Below the pieces are notes generated by a model. That model had not been told where the DNA came from. It made no database searches and worked only from the letters and a program-made list of their open reading frames with translations. Of a DNA stretch of 64,000 nt, positions 49,461 through 61,465 are shown one piece after another (the first letter of the stretch is position 1; each line of letters begins with the position of its first letter). Source of the stretch: Herbaspirillum sp. CF444 (GTDB lineage: Bacteria; Pseudomonadota; Gammaproteobacteria; Burkholderiales; Burkholderiaceae_D); assembly GCF_000282135.1 (NCBI RefSeq), contig NZ_AKJW01000066.1, positions 1 to 64,000 on the forward strand, in the 5' to 3' direction. The position numbers and the translations under genes were made by a program.

Positions 49461-50581
49461 GGACGCTCCTCTCCTTCCCATGGCTTGCCGGGCAGCTGCA
49501 TGACCGCATGCTCAGGCACGCGCATGCCGATACGCTCGCCGGCATGCCAGACGCCGCGGCGACGCGTTTCCACGATGACCGGTAATTCGTCGCCGATGTC
49601 CACCAGCAAGCGCGTGCGGTCGCCCATGAAGAAGGTCGACACGACATCGCCGAAGATTTCCGCACCGACGGTTTCCAGCGGCACGATGTCGACGTCTTCG
49701 GGACGAAACATCGCCGTCATGGTCTGATTGTCCTTCACCGCCGCCATCGGCACGGCTCCGGCCGGGAATGACAGCTGCCCTGCCCGTCCCACGCCCGTCA
49801 CACGATTCATCGTACCGATGAAGTCGGCGACAAAGGCATTGACCGGGCGATAGTAGATATCTTGCGGACTGCCGATCTGGGCGATCTTGCCGCGCTCCAT
49901 CACCACCACGCGGTCGCCCAGCGCCATGGCTTCGCCCTGGTCGTGCGTCACGTAGATCGCCGTGATGCCGAGCTTGCGCAACAACTGATTGAGATCGGCG
50001 CGCAGGGTTTCGCGCAGCTTGGCGTCGAGCGCCGTCAGCGGCTCGTCCAGCAGCAAGACTTTCGGCTCCACCGCCAGCGCGCGCGCCAGGGCGACACGCT
50101 GTTTCTGGCCGCCCGACAATTGGTCGATGCGGCGATGGCTCAAGCCTTGCAGGTGCACCATGTCCAGCAGCGCCTCGATCTTCGCCAGTCGTGCGGCGGG
50201 CGCCATCTTGCGGATCTTGAGACCGTAGGCAATGTTTTCGCCGACGGTCATGTTGGGAAACAAGGCGTAGTTCTGGAACACCATGCCGACGCCGCGCTTT
50301 TCGATCGGCAGGTCGGTGACGTCGTCGTTGCCGAACATCACGCGGCCGCCGGCGTCGGGAAACTCCAGTCCGGCGATCAGGCGCAAGGTGGTCGTCTTGC
50401 CGCAGCCGGAAGGTCCAAGCAGGACCAGCGTCTCGCCGGGATGGATTTCCAGGTCGATCGGTTCCAGCGCAGATGCGCCGTTGCCGAAAGTTTTGGCGCA
50501 CTTGACCAGCCGAATCGACAGTGGCTTGAGCGGCTTCAGCGGTAGGGACGAAGAGGATGGGGAACTCAAAGATTTACTCAT
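49457..50581 (-). CDS. ABC importer ATP-binding protein
   Basis: This 374-aa ATPase has Walker A GPSGCGKT (56-63), signature LSGGQ, Walker B VLLLDEPLTALD and H-loop VTHD, plus a C-terminal TOBE-type domain (about 290-374). It resembles the PotA/FbpC/PhnT group. The N-terminus has a Ser/Pro/Leu-rich stretch (residues 5-20). It overlaps the permease gene (ATGA) and the phosphodiesterase gene (ATGA). Confidence 0.93.
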   Translation of the reverse strand: MSKSLSSPSSSSLPLKPLKPLSIRLVKCAKTFGNGASALEPIDLEIHPGETLVLLGPSGCGKTTTLRLIAGLEFPDAGGRVMFGNDDVTDLPIEKRGVGMVFQNYALFPNMTVGENIAYGLKIRKMAPAARLAKIEALLDMVHLQGLSHRRIDQLSGGQKQRVALARALAVEPKVLLLDEPLTALDAKLRETLRADLNQLLRKLGITAIYVTHDQGEAMALGDRVVVMERGKIAQIGSPQDIYYRPVNAFVADFIGTMNRVTGVGRAGQLSFPAGAVPMAAVKDNQTMTAMFRPEDVDIVPLETVGAEIFGDVVSTFFMGDRTRLLVDIGDELPVIVETRRRGVWHAGERIGMRVPEHAVMQLPGKPWEGEERP

Positions 50582-51381
50582 AAGCGTACTCGTGCCCGTG
50601 TAGTCTGCGTCACCCATTGCATGGCGATCAGCAGCGGAACAATCATGAAAAGAAAAATCAGGGTGTAAGCCGAACCGACTTCCAGGCGCATCGAGGCGTA
50701 GCTGTCGGCCAGGCCCACCGGCAAGGTCATGGTCAGCGGCGTGTGCAGCATCCAGGTGATGTTGAACTCGCCGATGGACAAGGTCACCACCATCAGCGCG
50801 CCGGCCAGGATGCCGGACATCACGTTGGGGATCACCACGCCGAAGAAGCGCTGCGACATGTTGGCGCCAAGGCTGGCGGCGGCTTCTTCCAGGACGGCCA
50901 GTTGCGACGACTGCATCACCGCCAGCACCGGCCGCACCATGAACGGCAGCGTGAACAAGACATGTCCCACCAGGATGAACAGCAAGCTGCCGCGAAACGC
51001 TCGGTACTGGCCGTAAGCCATGATCAGCGCCAGCGCCGTCGCCAGGCCGGGGACGGCGACGGGCATCATCAGCAGTTCTTCGAACACGCGTGCCAGACGG
51101 CTGTTGCCGCCCTTGTAGCGCGCCAGCATGTAAGCCAGCGGCACGCCGGCGACCAGCGTCACTGCAAGGCAGGCCAGGGCGATGACGATGGAGCGCCAGA
51201 TGGTCATCTGGTAGGTGTCCCACACCTGCAGCACCCAGCGCAGGGTGAAGCCGCTGGACAAGCCGACGAAGAAATTTTCCGTCACGCCGGCCAGCATCGA
51301 CAGCACCACCGGCACGATCAGGAAGGCGCACACCAGCAAGGTGAACGCCAGTTGCAGATAAAAACGAAAGGATTGCTTCAC
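50578..51381 (-). CDS. ABC transporter permease
   Basis: This 267-aa inner-membrane protein has about six helices. The coupling loop EEAAASLGANMSQRFFGVVIP (conserved EAA and Gly) marks it as a binding-protein-dependent permease. The start is GTG at 51381, with AGGGAG 8 nt upstream. It is the second of two permeases, 11 nt after the first. Confidence 0.92.
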   Translation of the reverse strand: MKQSFRFYLQLAFTLLVCAFLIVPVVLSMLAGVTENFFVGLSSGFTLRWVLQVWDTYQMTIWRSIVIALACLAVTLVAGVPLAYMLARYKGGNSRLARVFEELLMMPVAVPGLATALALIMAYGQYRAFRGSLLFILVGHVLFTLPFMVRPVLAVMQSSQLAVLEEAAASLGANMSQRFFGVVIPNVMSGILAGALMVVTLSIGEFNITWMLHTPLTMTLPVGLADSYASMRLEVGSAYTLIFLFMIVPLLIAMQWVTQTTRARVRL

Positions 51382-51392
51382 AGTCTGTCTCC

Positions 51393-52241
51393 CTACGCCG
51401 TTGCCGGCACGGTGCTGCCGGACAGGGAACGCGCCAGCGCCAGGGCGACCCAGGTGATCACGCCGAGCACGATGGACAGCGCCGCCGACATCGCAAAATT
51501 GGCGTAGCTGGTGAATTCGTTATAGATCGCCATCGGCAAGACATCAATGTTGGTGGCCAGCGTGAAGGCAGTGCCGAAGGCGCCGACGCTGGTGGCGAAA
51601 CAAATTGCACCCGACGAAATCAACGCTGGCGTCAGCGCCGGCACCATGACATCGAGGAAGACGCGCGCCGGACCGGCGCCGAGCGAACGGGCGGCCTCTT
51701 CCAGGGAAGGATCGAGTTTTTCCGCCGCGGCGATCACCGTCAGGATCACGCGCGGAATCGAAAAATACAGATAACCCACGAACAAACCCGCAAGCGAATA
51801 AGCAAACACCAGCGATTCGCCGAACAGCTTGTCGGTCAGCGCGCCGATCAGCCCCTGCCGTCCGGCCAGCATGATGACCATGAAGCCGACCACCACGCCC
51901 GGGAACGCCAGCGGAAACGTCAGCATCGCCAGCAGCAGCGACTTGCCGGGAAAGCGATTGCGCTGCAGGAACAGGCCGACGAAAGACGAAATCGCCAGCG
52001 TCGCCACGGTGACGACGCCCGACAACACCAGCGTCGACACCAGGCTCCACAGATAGTGGCGATTGGTCACGACGGCCAGATAGGCCATCGCACCGGTCGG
52101 ACCGCTGGCGCCGACGCCGACCAGGCGCAGCATCGGCAACAGCCAGAACGCCGCGAACAGCGTCATGCCCGGCACCGCAAACAGCCAGACTTTGCTGCCC
52201 GGGCGTTTGCGGTTGGACTTGTTAGTCACATGCACCGACAT
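51393..52241 (-). CDS. ABC transporter permease
   Basis: This 282-aa permease has about six helices and the coupling loop LEEAARSLGAGPARVFLDV. A basic cytoplasmic N-terminus (SNRKRPGSK) precedes the first helix. It starts 2 nt after the binding-protein stop and pairs with the next permease. Confidence 0.92.
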   Translation of the reverse strand: MSVHVTNKSNRKRPGSKVWLFAVPGMTLFAAFWLLPMLRLVGVGASGPTGAMAYLAVVTNRHYLWSLVSTLVLSGVVTVATLAISSFVGLFLQRNRFPGKSLLLAMLTFPLAFPGVVVGFMVIMLAGRQGLIGALTDKLFGESLVFAYSLAGLFVGYLYFSIPRVILTVIAAAEKLDPSLEEAARSLGAGPARVFLDVMVPALTPALISSGAICFATSVGAFGTAFTLATNIDVLPMAIYNEFTSYANFAMSAALSIVLGVITWVALALARSLSGSTVPATA

Positions 52242-52243
52242 AA

Positions 52244-53251
52244 TTACTTCACTTCGGCCAGGTAACGTTCGCTGAACTGACGCTGCACTTCAGCCATCTT
52301 GCCGTAGTCGACCGATTTGGCGCGGGCGTAGTCGGCGGCAGGCAGGAAGCGTGCTTCGGCTTCTTTCGAAATGGCCGAGGCGCGCACCGGCCGCAGATAG
52401 GCGTTGGCCCAGATTGCCTGGCCTTCGTTGGACAGCAGGAAGTCCAGCACCTTCTTGGCATTGGCCTGGTTCGGACCGTTCTTCACGAGGCTGACAACGT
52501 AGGGCACGGTGACGCTGCCTTCAGCCGGAATCACGAACGCGACGTTGGCCTTGTCCTTGTACTTGGCGCGGTAAGCGTCGAAGTCGTAGCCGAACAGGAT
52601 AGGGATTTCACCCGAAATCAGGCGCGCATAGGAAGTCTGCTTCGGCACGATCGGTTGATTTTTTTGCAGCGACTTGAAGAAGTTGATGCCGGGCGTGAAG
52701 TTGTCCAGCGTGCCGCCCAAAGCCTGGTTCACCGCCACCGCGCCGACATAGCCGACGAAGGCGCTGGCCGGGTCGAGGTAGCCGATCAGCCCCTTGTATT
52801 CAGGCTTGAGCAGGTCCGCCCACGAGCGCGGCACCGGCTTGCCCTTCAATGCATCGACGTTGACCATCAGGCCCATGGTGCCCGAATGGATCGTGGTCCA
52901 GTAACCTTCCGGATCCTTCAGACCGGCAGGCACGTCGTTCCAGCCGGCCGGCTTGTACGGAGTGATGATGTCGTTCTTTTTGGCTTCGATGCCGAAGGTC
53001 ACGCCGACGTAGGTGAAGTCGGCAACCGGGCTGGCCTTCTCGGCCATGATCTGGGCCAGCGCCTGGCCGCTGTTCTTGTTGTCGGGCGGCACGGTGATGC
53101 CGGTCTTTTCCTTGATGGTCTTGATCTGGGTGGCCCAGTCAGCCCATTCCGGCGGGCAGTTGTAGCAGATGACGTTTTGCGCCGCGACGCCGAACGAGGC
53201 CGCGAGCGCCGCACTGGCTGCCAGCGCCTGGAGGATTCTGGATAAACGCAT
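52244..53251 (-). CDS. Periplasmic binding protein of an ABC importer
   Basis: This 335-aa protein has a cleavable signal peptide (MRLSRILQAL to about AQ, residue 25) and a family-1 extracellular solute-binding fold; patterns such as PEWADWATQIKTIKEKTG and GALAVN-like segments are typical of iron, thiamine, spermidine or aminoethylphosphonate binders. ATG 53251 is supported by AAAGGA. Ligand class is not readable from sequence; the phosphodiesterase partner suggests a phosphorylated small molecule. Confidence 0.9.
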   Translation of the reverse strand: MRLSRILQALAASAALAASFGVAAQNVICYNCPPEWADWATQIKTIKEKTGITVPPDNKNSGQALAQIMAEKASPVADFTYVGVTFGIEAKKNDIITPYKPAGWNDVPAGLKDPEGYWTTIHSGTMGLMVNVDALKGKPVPRSWADLLKPEYKGLIGYLDPASAFVGYVGAVAVNQALGGTLDNFTPGINFFKSLQKNQPIVPKQTSYARLISGEIPILFGYDFDAYRAKYKDKANVAFVIPAEGSVTVPYVVSLVKNGPNQANAKKVLDFLLSNEGQAIWANAYLRPVRASAISKEAEARFLPAADYARAKSVDYGKMAEVQRQFSERYLAEVK

Positions 53252-53329
53252 AGTGATTCCTTTCTGTTGCTGTTTGTGGTGCTGCGTTAAAAAACAGGTG
53301 AAGTAAAACTGACGAAACAAAATTAAAAA

Positions 53330-54349
53330 TCAGGGAGTGAACACTTGCACTGATCCGCCGTGGCGAATCGCGTGCGCGAGAATGCTTGAGGCAGGCTGGC
53401 CGGCGTCACCGACACCAGACTGTTCGATCGCCGCCACCAGCGTGCGCAAGGCAACCTCGCCGATCTGTTCCGACGGCTGCACCGCGCTGGCCAGGACGGG
53501 CGACATCATCTCGCCCAGCGGAATGCCGTCGAAACCCATCACCGACATATCCTGCGGCACGCGCAACCCCAGCGTGCGCAAGTCGCGCATGGCGGAAAAC
53601 GCCAGCAGATCGTTGGAGCAAAACAAGGCGCTCGGCCGCTGCTGCCGATCGGCGAAGGACTGCAGGTAGTCGACGCCGAGGCCGGTGTGGCGCGGAACTT
53701 CGATCGGCGTCATCGGTGCCAGGCCGTGTTCGCGCATGGCGTCGAGATAGCCGTGGTAGCGCTGGATCGCGCGGTCGGACGCGTGGAAATAGCCGGTCAG
53801 CATCTGGATGCGCGTATGTCCCAGCGCGATCAGATGCGCCACCGCATCGTGCGCCGCGGCACGGTTGTCGACCGAAACCGACAGGCGCGAGGCCTGCTGC
53901 GGCTGGTTGTAAGTCAATACATAAGGAATACCTTCGCTGTCGAGCACGTCCAGCGTGCTGCTGGCGCTGGCGTCGGCGACCGTCAGGATCACGCCGTCGA
54001 CGCGATGGCTCAGCAGCAGGTCGACCGCCGCGGCCTCGTCTTCCTGGCGGTATTCGGTGGCGGTGAACATCACCGAGTAATCCAGCGCGCGCGCCGCCAG
54101 TTCAATGCCCTGCAAACACTGCGCAAACACCGTGTTGGACAGCGTCGGCACCACCACCCCGACGGTGCGCGAGCGTCCGGCGCGCAGGTTGCGGCCGTTG
54201 AAGTTGGGACGAAAGCCGAGGTCGGCGATGGCCTGATTGATCTTGTCAGCCGTGTCCGAACTCACCGATTCCGGTTTGTTGAGCAGGCGCGACACCGTCG
54301 CGGTGGAAACGCCGGCTTGCTGGGCAACTTGTTTGATGGATGGCGGCAC
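53330..54349 (-). CDS. LacI-family transcriptional regulator
   Basis: This 339-aa repressor has a LacI helix-turn-helix (KQVAQQAGVSTATVSRLL, residues 6-23), hinge helix region and a periplasmic-binding-protein-like ligand domain. It lies 78 nt upstream of the binding-protein gene on the same strand, so it probably controls this operon and itself. Confidence 0.93.
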   Translation of the reverse strand: MPPSIKQVAQQAGVSTATVSRLLNKPESVSSDTADKINQAIADLGFRPNFNGRNLRAGRSRTVGVVVPTLSNTVFAQCLQGIELAARALDYSVMFTATEYRQEDEAAAVDLLLSHRVDGVILTVADASASSTLDVLDSEGIPYVLTYNQPQQASRLSVSVDNRAAAHDAVAHLIALGHTRIQMLTGYFHASDRAIQRYHGYLDAMREHGLAPMTPIEVPRHTGLGVDYLQSFADRQQRPSALFCSNDLLAFSAMRDLRTLGLRVPQDMSVMGFDGIPLGEMMSPVLASAVQPSEQIGEVALRTLVAAIEQSGVGDAGQPASSILAHAIRHGGSVQVFTP

Positions 54350-54368
54350 GATGTCGGATGGCGATCAT

Positions 54369-54386
54369 GATGAAAACGATTACATC
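54369..54386. promoter_or_regulatory. Candidate LacI-type operator
   Basis: The 18-bp near-palindrome GATGAAAAC/GATTACATC has a central CG and 7 of 9 matching positions, as LacI-family operators do. It lies 20 nt upstream of the regulator ATG. Confidence 0.5.
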
Positions 54387-54543
54387 CTATCAGTACAATG
54401 TTACGGAGCCATGACGATGAACATGTTTGACTACGCCTCACGATGTTTCATTGCGGAAATTCAAAATCTGTCCAGCCGGTCATTTTTATAGCCAAACTGA
54501 CATCAACGCTAAACTGCGTCGACAAAGGAACCAGCCAGTATAA

Positions 54544-57225
<2,682 letters not shown>

Positions 57226-57298
57226 CGCTTTTGCGCCTGCTTTTACACTCGCTTTTATACTTATTTTTACGCTCACGAACCTGACCACGGATAGATAC

Positions 57299-57829
57299 AT
57301 GCCATTTCAACTTCACCGACGCAAAGTGCTGCAATGGTTTCTGGTGCTGCTGGCCGCGGTCATGCTCAGCGCCTGCGGCTTTCACATGCGCGGGCCGGCG
57401 AAGCTGCCGTTCAAGTCGATTTACCTCGGCTTTCCCGACAACTCGTCGCTGGGCACGGAGCTGAAGCGCTACATCCGCGCCAGCGGCGTCGAAGTCGTCG
57501 ACAAGGCCACCGAAGCGGAAGCGGTCATGCAGGTGCTCGCCAACACCACCGAGAAGAAAATTCTCACCCTGAACAGCAATGGCCAGGTCCGCGAGTACAG
57601 TTTGTATCAACGCTTCAGCTTCCTGGTGAAGGACCAGACCGGGAAAGTCACAATCGCTCCCATCCAGATGACCCTGAAGCGCGACGTGACTTACGATCCG
57701 AATCAGGAACTGGCGAAACAAGCCGAAGAAGCCCTGCTCTACCGCGACATGCAAAGCGATCTGGTGCAACAGATCCTGCGCCGCATGTCCGCGACCAAAA
57801 CCGGCGTCGACGAAACCATCGAGGAATAA
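57299..57829 (+). CDS. lptE: LPS-assembly lipoprotein LptE
   Basis: This 176-aa lipoprotein plugs the LptD barrel that delivers LPS to the cell surface. The signal peptide ends in LSAC with Cys26, followed by GFHMRG, typical of LptE. It lies between leuS and holA (3-nt gap), the standard place. Confidence 0.93.
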   Translation: MPFQLHRRKVLQWFLVLLAAVMLSACGFHMRGPAKLPFKSIYLGFPDNSSLGTELKRYIRASGVEVVDKATEAEAVMQVLANTTEKKILTLNSNGQVREYSLYQRFSFLVKDQTGKVTIAPIQMTLKRDVTYDPNQELAKQAEEALLYRDMQSDLVQQILRRMSATKTGVDETIEE

Positions 57830-57832
57830 CAG

Positions 57833-58852
57833 ATGCAGTTGCGGCTAGACGCGCTCGACACGCACCTGGCGAAATCGCTGTCGTCGCTGTACGTCATCGC
57901 CAGCGACGAACATCTGCTGGCGCTGGAAGCCGCCGACAAGATCCGCAAGACAGCGCGCGCCAACGGCTACACCGAACGCGACGTGCTGGTCGTCGAACGC
58001 AGCTTCAAGTGGGGCGAGTTGCTCGCCGCCAACCAGTCGCAATCGCTGTTCGGCGACAAGAAACTGATCGAGCTGCGCATCCCCACCGGCAAACCCGGCA
58101 AGGACGGCGGCCAGGCGCTGCAGGAATATGCCGGCAACCTGAACCCGGACAACCTGACCATCATCAGCCTGCCCAAGCTCGACTGGGCCACCGCCAAGGC
58201 GGCCTGGGTCGGCACCTTGCAGCAGGCCGGCGTATATATCGACATTCCGCTGGTCGAGCGCGCGCATCTGCCCGGCTGGATAGCCAACCGCCTCGCCGCG
58301 CAACAGCAGAGCGCCGACCGCCAGTGCATGGACTTCATCGCCGACCGCGTCGAAGGCAACCTGCTCGCCGCGCATCAAGAGATTCAGAAGCTCGGCTTGC
58401 TGTACCCGACCGGCAAGCTGAGCTTCGAACAAGTCCACGACGCCGTGCTGAACGTGGCGCGCTATGATGTCTTCAAGCTCAACGAAGCCATGCTGTCGGG
58501 CGACGCCGCGCGTCTCATGCGCATGATGGATGGCTTGAAGGGCGAAGGCGAAGCCTTGCCGCTGGTGCTGTGGGCCGTGGCCGAAGAAGTGCGCACGCTG
58601 CTCAAGCTCAAATCCGGTGTCACGCAAGGCAAGCAGCTGGGCATGCTGCTCAAGGAATACCGCATCTGGGGCCCGCGCGAAAAGCTGATGGAGCCGGCGT
58701 TGCGCCGCATCAGCCTGGCCACGCTGCAGACCGCGCTGCAGGAAGCCGCGCAGATCGACAAGATGGTCAAGGGTCTGCGGGCAAAGGCGTTTTCCGGCGA
58801 TGCCTGGGATGCGCTGTCGCAGCTGGGCCTCAAGCTCGCGCGCGGCTACTGA
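57833..58852 (+). CDS. holA: DNA polymerase III delta subunit
   Basis: This 339-aa clamp-loader subunit opens the beta clamp. Family features are the N-terminal [20 protein letters not shown], the [18 protein letters not shown] segment and the C-terminal [14 protein letters not shown] region. It starts 3 nt after lptE. Confidence 0.94.
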   Translation: MQLRLDALDTHLAKSLSSLYVIASDEHLLALEAADKIRKTARANGYTERDVLVVERSFKWGELLAANQSQSLFGDKKLIELRIPTGKPGKDGGQALQEYAGNLNPDNLTIISLPKLDWATAKAAWVGTLQQAGVYIDIPLVERAHLPGWIANRLAAQQQSADRQCMDFIADRVEGNLLAAHQEIQKLGLLYPTGKLSFEQVHDAVLNVARYDVFKLNEAMLSGDAARLMRMMDGLKGEGEALPLVLWAVAEEVRTLLKLKSGVTQGKQLGMLLKEYRIWGPREKLMEPALRRISLATLQTALQEAAQIDKMVKGLRAKAFSGDAWDALSQLGLKLARGY

Positions 58853-58875
58853 ATTTAGTTTTCGAGAACACCATC

Positions 58876-60147
58876 ATGACGATCGACATCAACCAATACA
58901 TGACCGACATCGGCCAGCGCGCCCGCAAGGCATCGCGCGCCATGGCCAAGGCAGACAGCGCCGCCAAGAACCGCGCACTGGCGCTGATCGCCGCCGCCAT
59001 CCGCCGCGATGCCGACACGCTGCGCGCCGCCAACCGGCAAGACCTGGCCGCCGCGCGCGCCAACGGCTTGTCGGACGCCATGCTCGACCGCCTGACGCTG
59101 TCCGACAAAGCCATCGCCACCATGACCGAAGGCCTGGAACAGATCGTCGCGTTGCCCGATCCTATCGGTGAAATCTCCAACATGAAATACCGCCCGACCG
59201 GCATCCAGGTCGGCCAGATGCGCGTGCCGCTGGGCGTCATCGGCATCATCTATGAAGCGCGTCCGAACGTCACCGTCGACGCCGCGGGCCTGTGCATCAA
59301 GAGCGGCAACGCCACCATCCTGCGCGGCGGTTCCGAAGCGATCCACTGCAACCAGGCGCTGGCAAGACTGGTCAAGGAAGGCCTGGCCGGCGCCGGCTTG
59401 CCGCAAGACGCGGTGCAAGTGGTCGAGACCACCGACCGCGCCGCCGTCGGCGCGCTGATCACGATGACCGACTACGTCGACGTCATCGTGCCGCGCGGCG
59501 GCAAGGGACTGATCGAGCGCCTGATCAAGGAATCCAAGGTGCCGATGATCAAGCATCTGGACGGCATCTGCCACGTCTACATCGACGACAAGGCCGAGCG
59601 GCAAAAAGCGCTGGACGTCGCCTTCAACGCCAAATGCCACCGCTACGGCACCTGCAACACCATGGAAACCCTGCTGGTGGCGCGCGCCATTGCGGCGGAC
59701 GTGTTGCCGCAGCTGGCCGCACTGTATCGCGCCAAGGACGTCGAGCTGCGCGGCGACGCCGAAAGCCGCCGGATTCTGGCCGGTTATCCGCTGCTGAAGG
59801 AAGCCGTCGAAGAAGACTGGCGCACCGAATACCTGGCGCCGATCCTGGCGGTGAAAATCGTCGCCGGCATGGACGAAGCGATCGATCACATCAACACTTA
59901 CTCGTCGCAGCACACCGACGCCATCGTCACCGAAGACTACACGCGCGCCATGCGTTTCCTGCGCGAAGTCGATTCGGCCTCGGTCATGGTTAATGCCTCG
60001 ACGCGTTTTGCCGACGGTTTCGAATACGGCCTCGGCGCCGAGATCGGCATCTCCAACGACAAGCTGCACGCACGCGGCCCGGTCGGGCTGGAAGGCCTGA
60101 CATCATTGAAATACGTTGTGCTGGGACAAGGACAAGTGCGCCAGTAA
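58876..60147 (+). CDS. proA: Glutamate-5-semialdehyde dehydrogenase
   Basis: This 423-aa enzyme reduces gamma-glutamyl phosphate in proline synthesis. The catalytic Cys is in [12 protein letters not shown], and [17 protein letters not shown] and the ending segment [19 protein letters not shown] are typical of ProA. ATG 58876 follows holA by 23 nt. Confidence 0.97.
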   Translation: MTIDINQYMTDIGQRARKASRAMAKADSAAKNRALALIAAAIRRDADTLRAANRQDLAAARANGLSDAMLDRLTLSDKAIATMTEGLEQIVALPDPIGEISNMKYRPTGIQVGQMRVPLGVIGIIYEARPNVTVDAAGLCIKSGNATILRGGSEAIHCNQALARLVKEGLAGAGLPQDAVQVVETTDRAAVGALITMTDYVDVIVPRGGKGLIERLIKESKVPMIKHLDGICHVYIDDKAERQKALDVAFNAKCHRYGTCNTMETLLVARAIAADVLPQLAALYRAKDVELRGDAESRRILAGYPLLKEAVEEDWRTEYLAPILAVKIVAGMDEAIDHINTYSSQHTDAIVTEDYTRAMRFLREVDSASVMVNASTRFADGFEYGLGAEIGISNDKLHARGPVGLEGLTSLKYVVLGQGQVRQ

Positions 60148-60197
60148 GCATAAACACGCGTCGTTCCCCTTAACAGCTAGTCGCCAAAGGAAGCTTC

Positions 60198-60620
60198 ATG
60201 CTCTGGATCAAAGCCCTGCACATCGTATTCATCGCCTCGTGGTTCGCCGGCCTGTTCTATCTGCCGCGCATCTTCGTCAATCTGGCGCAGGAAACGGAAA
60301 TCGTCGTCAAGGAACGCCTGCTTGGCATGGCGCGCCGGCTGTACCGCTTCACCACCATGCTGGCGATTCCGGCGATCGCGCTGGGCCTGTACCTGTATCT
60401 GGTGATCGGCATCGGCAAAGGCCCCGGCAACGGTTGGATGCATGCCAAGCTGGGCTTGGTGATTCTGGTGATCGGCTATCACCATGCCTGCGGTTCGCTG
60501 CTCAAGAAGTTCGAGAACGGTCAAAACAAGCGCAGCCACACCTGGTTCCGCTGGTTCAACGAAGTCCCGGTATTATTGCTGTTGGCCATTGTGATTCTGG
60601 TGGTCGTCAAACCTTTCTGA
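60198..60620 (+). CDS. hemJ: HemJ-like protoporphyrinogen oxidase family protein
   Basis: This 140-aa membrane protein has four predicted helices. His8 in KALHIVFIASWFAGLFYLPR and Lys84 in MHAKLGLV match conserved residues of HemJ, the oxidase that makes protoporphyrin IX in many Gram-negatives. The family was earlier called UPF0093 or CopD-like. The ferrochelatase gene that would use its product is about 20 kb away in this window. Confidence 0.85.
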   Translation: MLWIKALHIVFIASWFAGLFYLPRIFVNLAQETEIVVKERLLGMARRLYRFTTMLAIPAIALGLYLYLVIGIGKGPGNGWMHAKLGLVILVIGYHHACGSLLKKFENGQNKRSHTWFRWFNEVPVLLLLAIVILVVVKPF

Positions 60621-60662
60621 TCTTTTTGATCCACGTTTTTCTTTTTGATTACGGAGTCCTTC

Positions 60663-61268
60663 ATGGGCAAGGTATGTGAATACTTCTTCGCGCCGCACTC
60701 TCCTTTCGCCTATCTGGGACACGCGCGTTTTGTCGCCCTGGCCAAGCAATACGACGTGCAGGTCGTGCTCAAGCCGTTCGACCTGAGCAAGATCTTCGGC
60801 CAGTCCGGCGGCTTGCCGCTGGCCAAGCGCGCGCCGCAACGGCAAGCTTACCGCCTCAAGGAATTGGCGCGCTGGAGCAAATTCCTCGGCCTGCCGATGA
60901 ACCTGCAGCCGACCTACTTCCCGGTGCAGAGCGACGCCGCCGCACGCCTGATCATCGCCACCCAGCTGGCGCACGGCACCAACGCCGCGCTCGAACTGAC
61001 CGGCGCCGTCATGCGCGCGATCTGGGAAGAAGAAAAGAACATCGCCGACACCGACACCTTGCTGGCGATCGCCAACGGCCTCGGCCATGACGGCGCCAGC
61101 CTGCTGAAGTCGTCCGAGACCGCCAGCGTGCAGGCCGAGTTCGACCGTTTCAGCGAAGAAGCCACCGCCGCCAATGTCTTCGGCGCACCATGGTTTGTGG
61201 TTGACGGCGAAGGTTACTGGGGTCAGGATCGACTCGATTTCGTCGAACGCGCGTTTGCGGAAAAGTAA
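60663..61268 (+). CDS. 2-hydroxychromene-2-carboxylate isomerase (DsbA-like fold)
   Basis: This 201-aa protein has the kappa-GST/DsbA-like fold pattern EYFFAPHSPFAYLGHAR (Ser is the likely glutathione contact), HGTNAAL and VFGAPWFVVDGEGYWGQDR. The named reaction belongs to naphthalene breakdown; no other genes of that pathway are here, so it may be a general glutathione-dependent isomerase. GGAG precedes ATG 60663. Confidence 0.85.
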   Translation: MGKVCEYFFAPHSPFAYLGHARFVALAKQYDVQVVLKPFDLSKIFGQSGGLPLAKRAPQRQAYRLKELARWSKFLGLPMNLQPTYFPVQSDAAARLIIATQLAHGTNAALELTGAVMRAIWEEEKNIADTDTLLAIANGLGHDGASLLKSSETASVQAEFDRFSEEATAANVFGAPWFVVDGEGYWGQDRLDFVERAFAEK

Positions 61269-61296
61269 TTTGCTTCAACAAAGGCAGTAAGAAATT

Positions 61297-61411
61297 TCGT
61301 CATTCCCGCGCACGCGGGAATCCAGCGGCGCCGATCGGGAGATGCCGTCGGCATCGCTGGAAGAAACACACCGCAATACGACACTGGGTCCCGGCGTTCG
61401 CCGGGACGACG
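61297..61411. repeat. Composite palindromic dispersed repeat, copy 1
   Basis: A palindrome (61298-61325, CATTCCCGCG/CGCGGGAAT type), a small GATGCC/GGCATC hairpin (61341-61355) and a second palindrome (61380-61410, GTCCCGGCG/CGCCGGGAC type) form one element. The last module is shared with the element at 63314-63393. It is REP/BIME-like. Confidence 0.75.
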
Positions 61412-61465
61412 GCGTGTTGTGTGCACAGGCATCAACTCTCCCCCAACGGACAAAAGGTACCCCTC

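Noticed and set aside
48291-49481. Toxin-antitoxin pair with the barstar-like gene
   Set aside because: The neighbouring gene is a metallophosphodiesterase that belongs to the ABC importer operon on the other strand; no barnase-like toxin is present.
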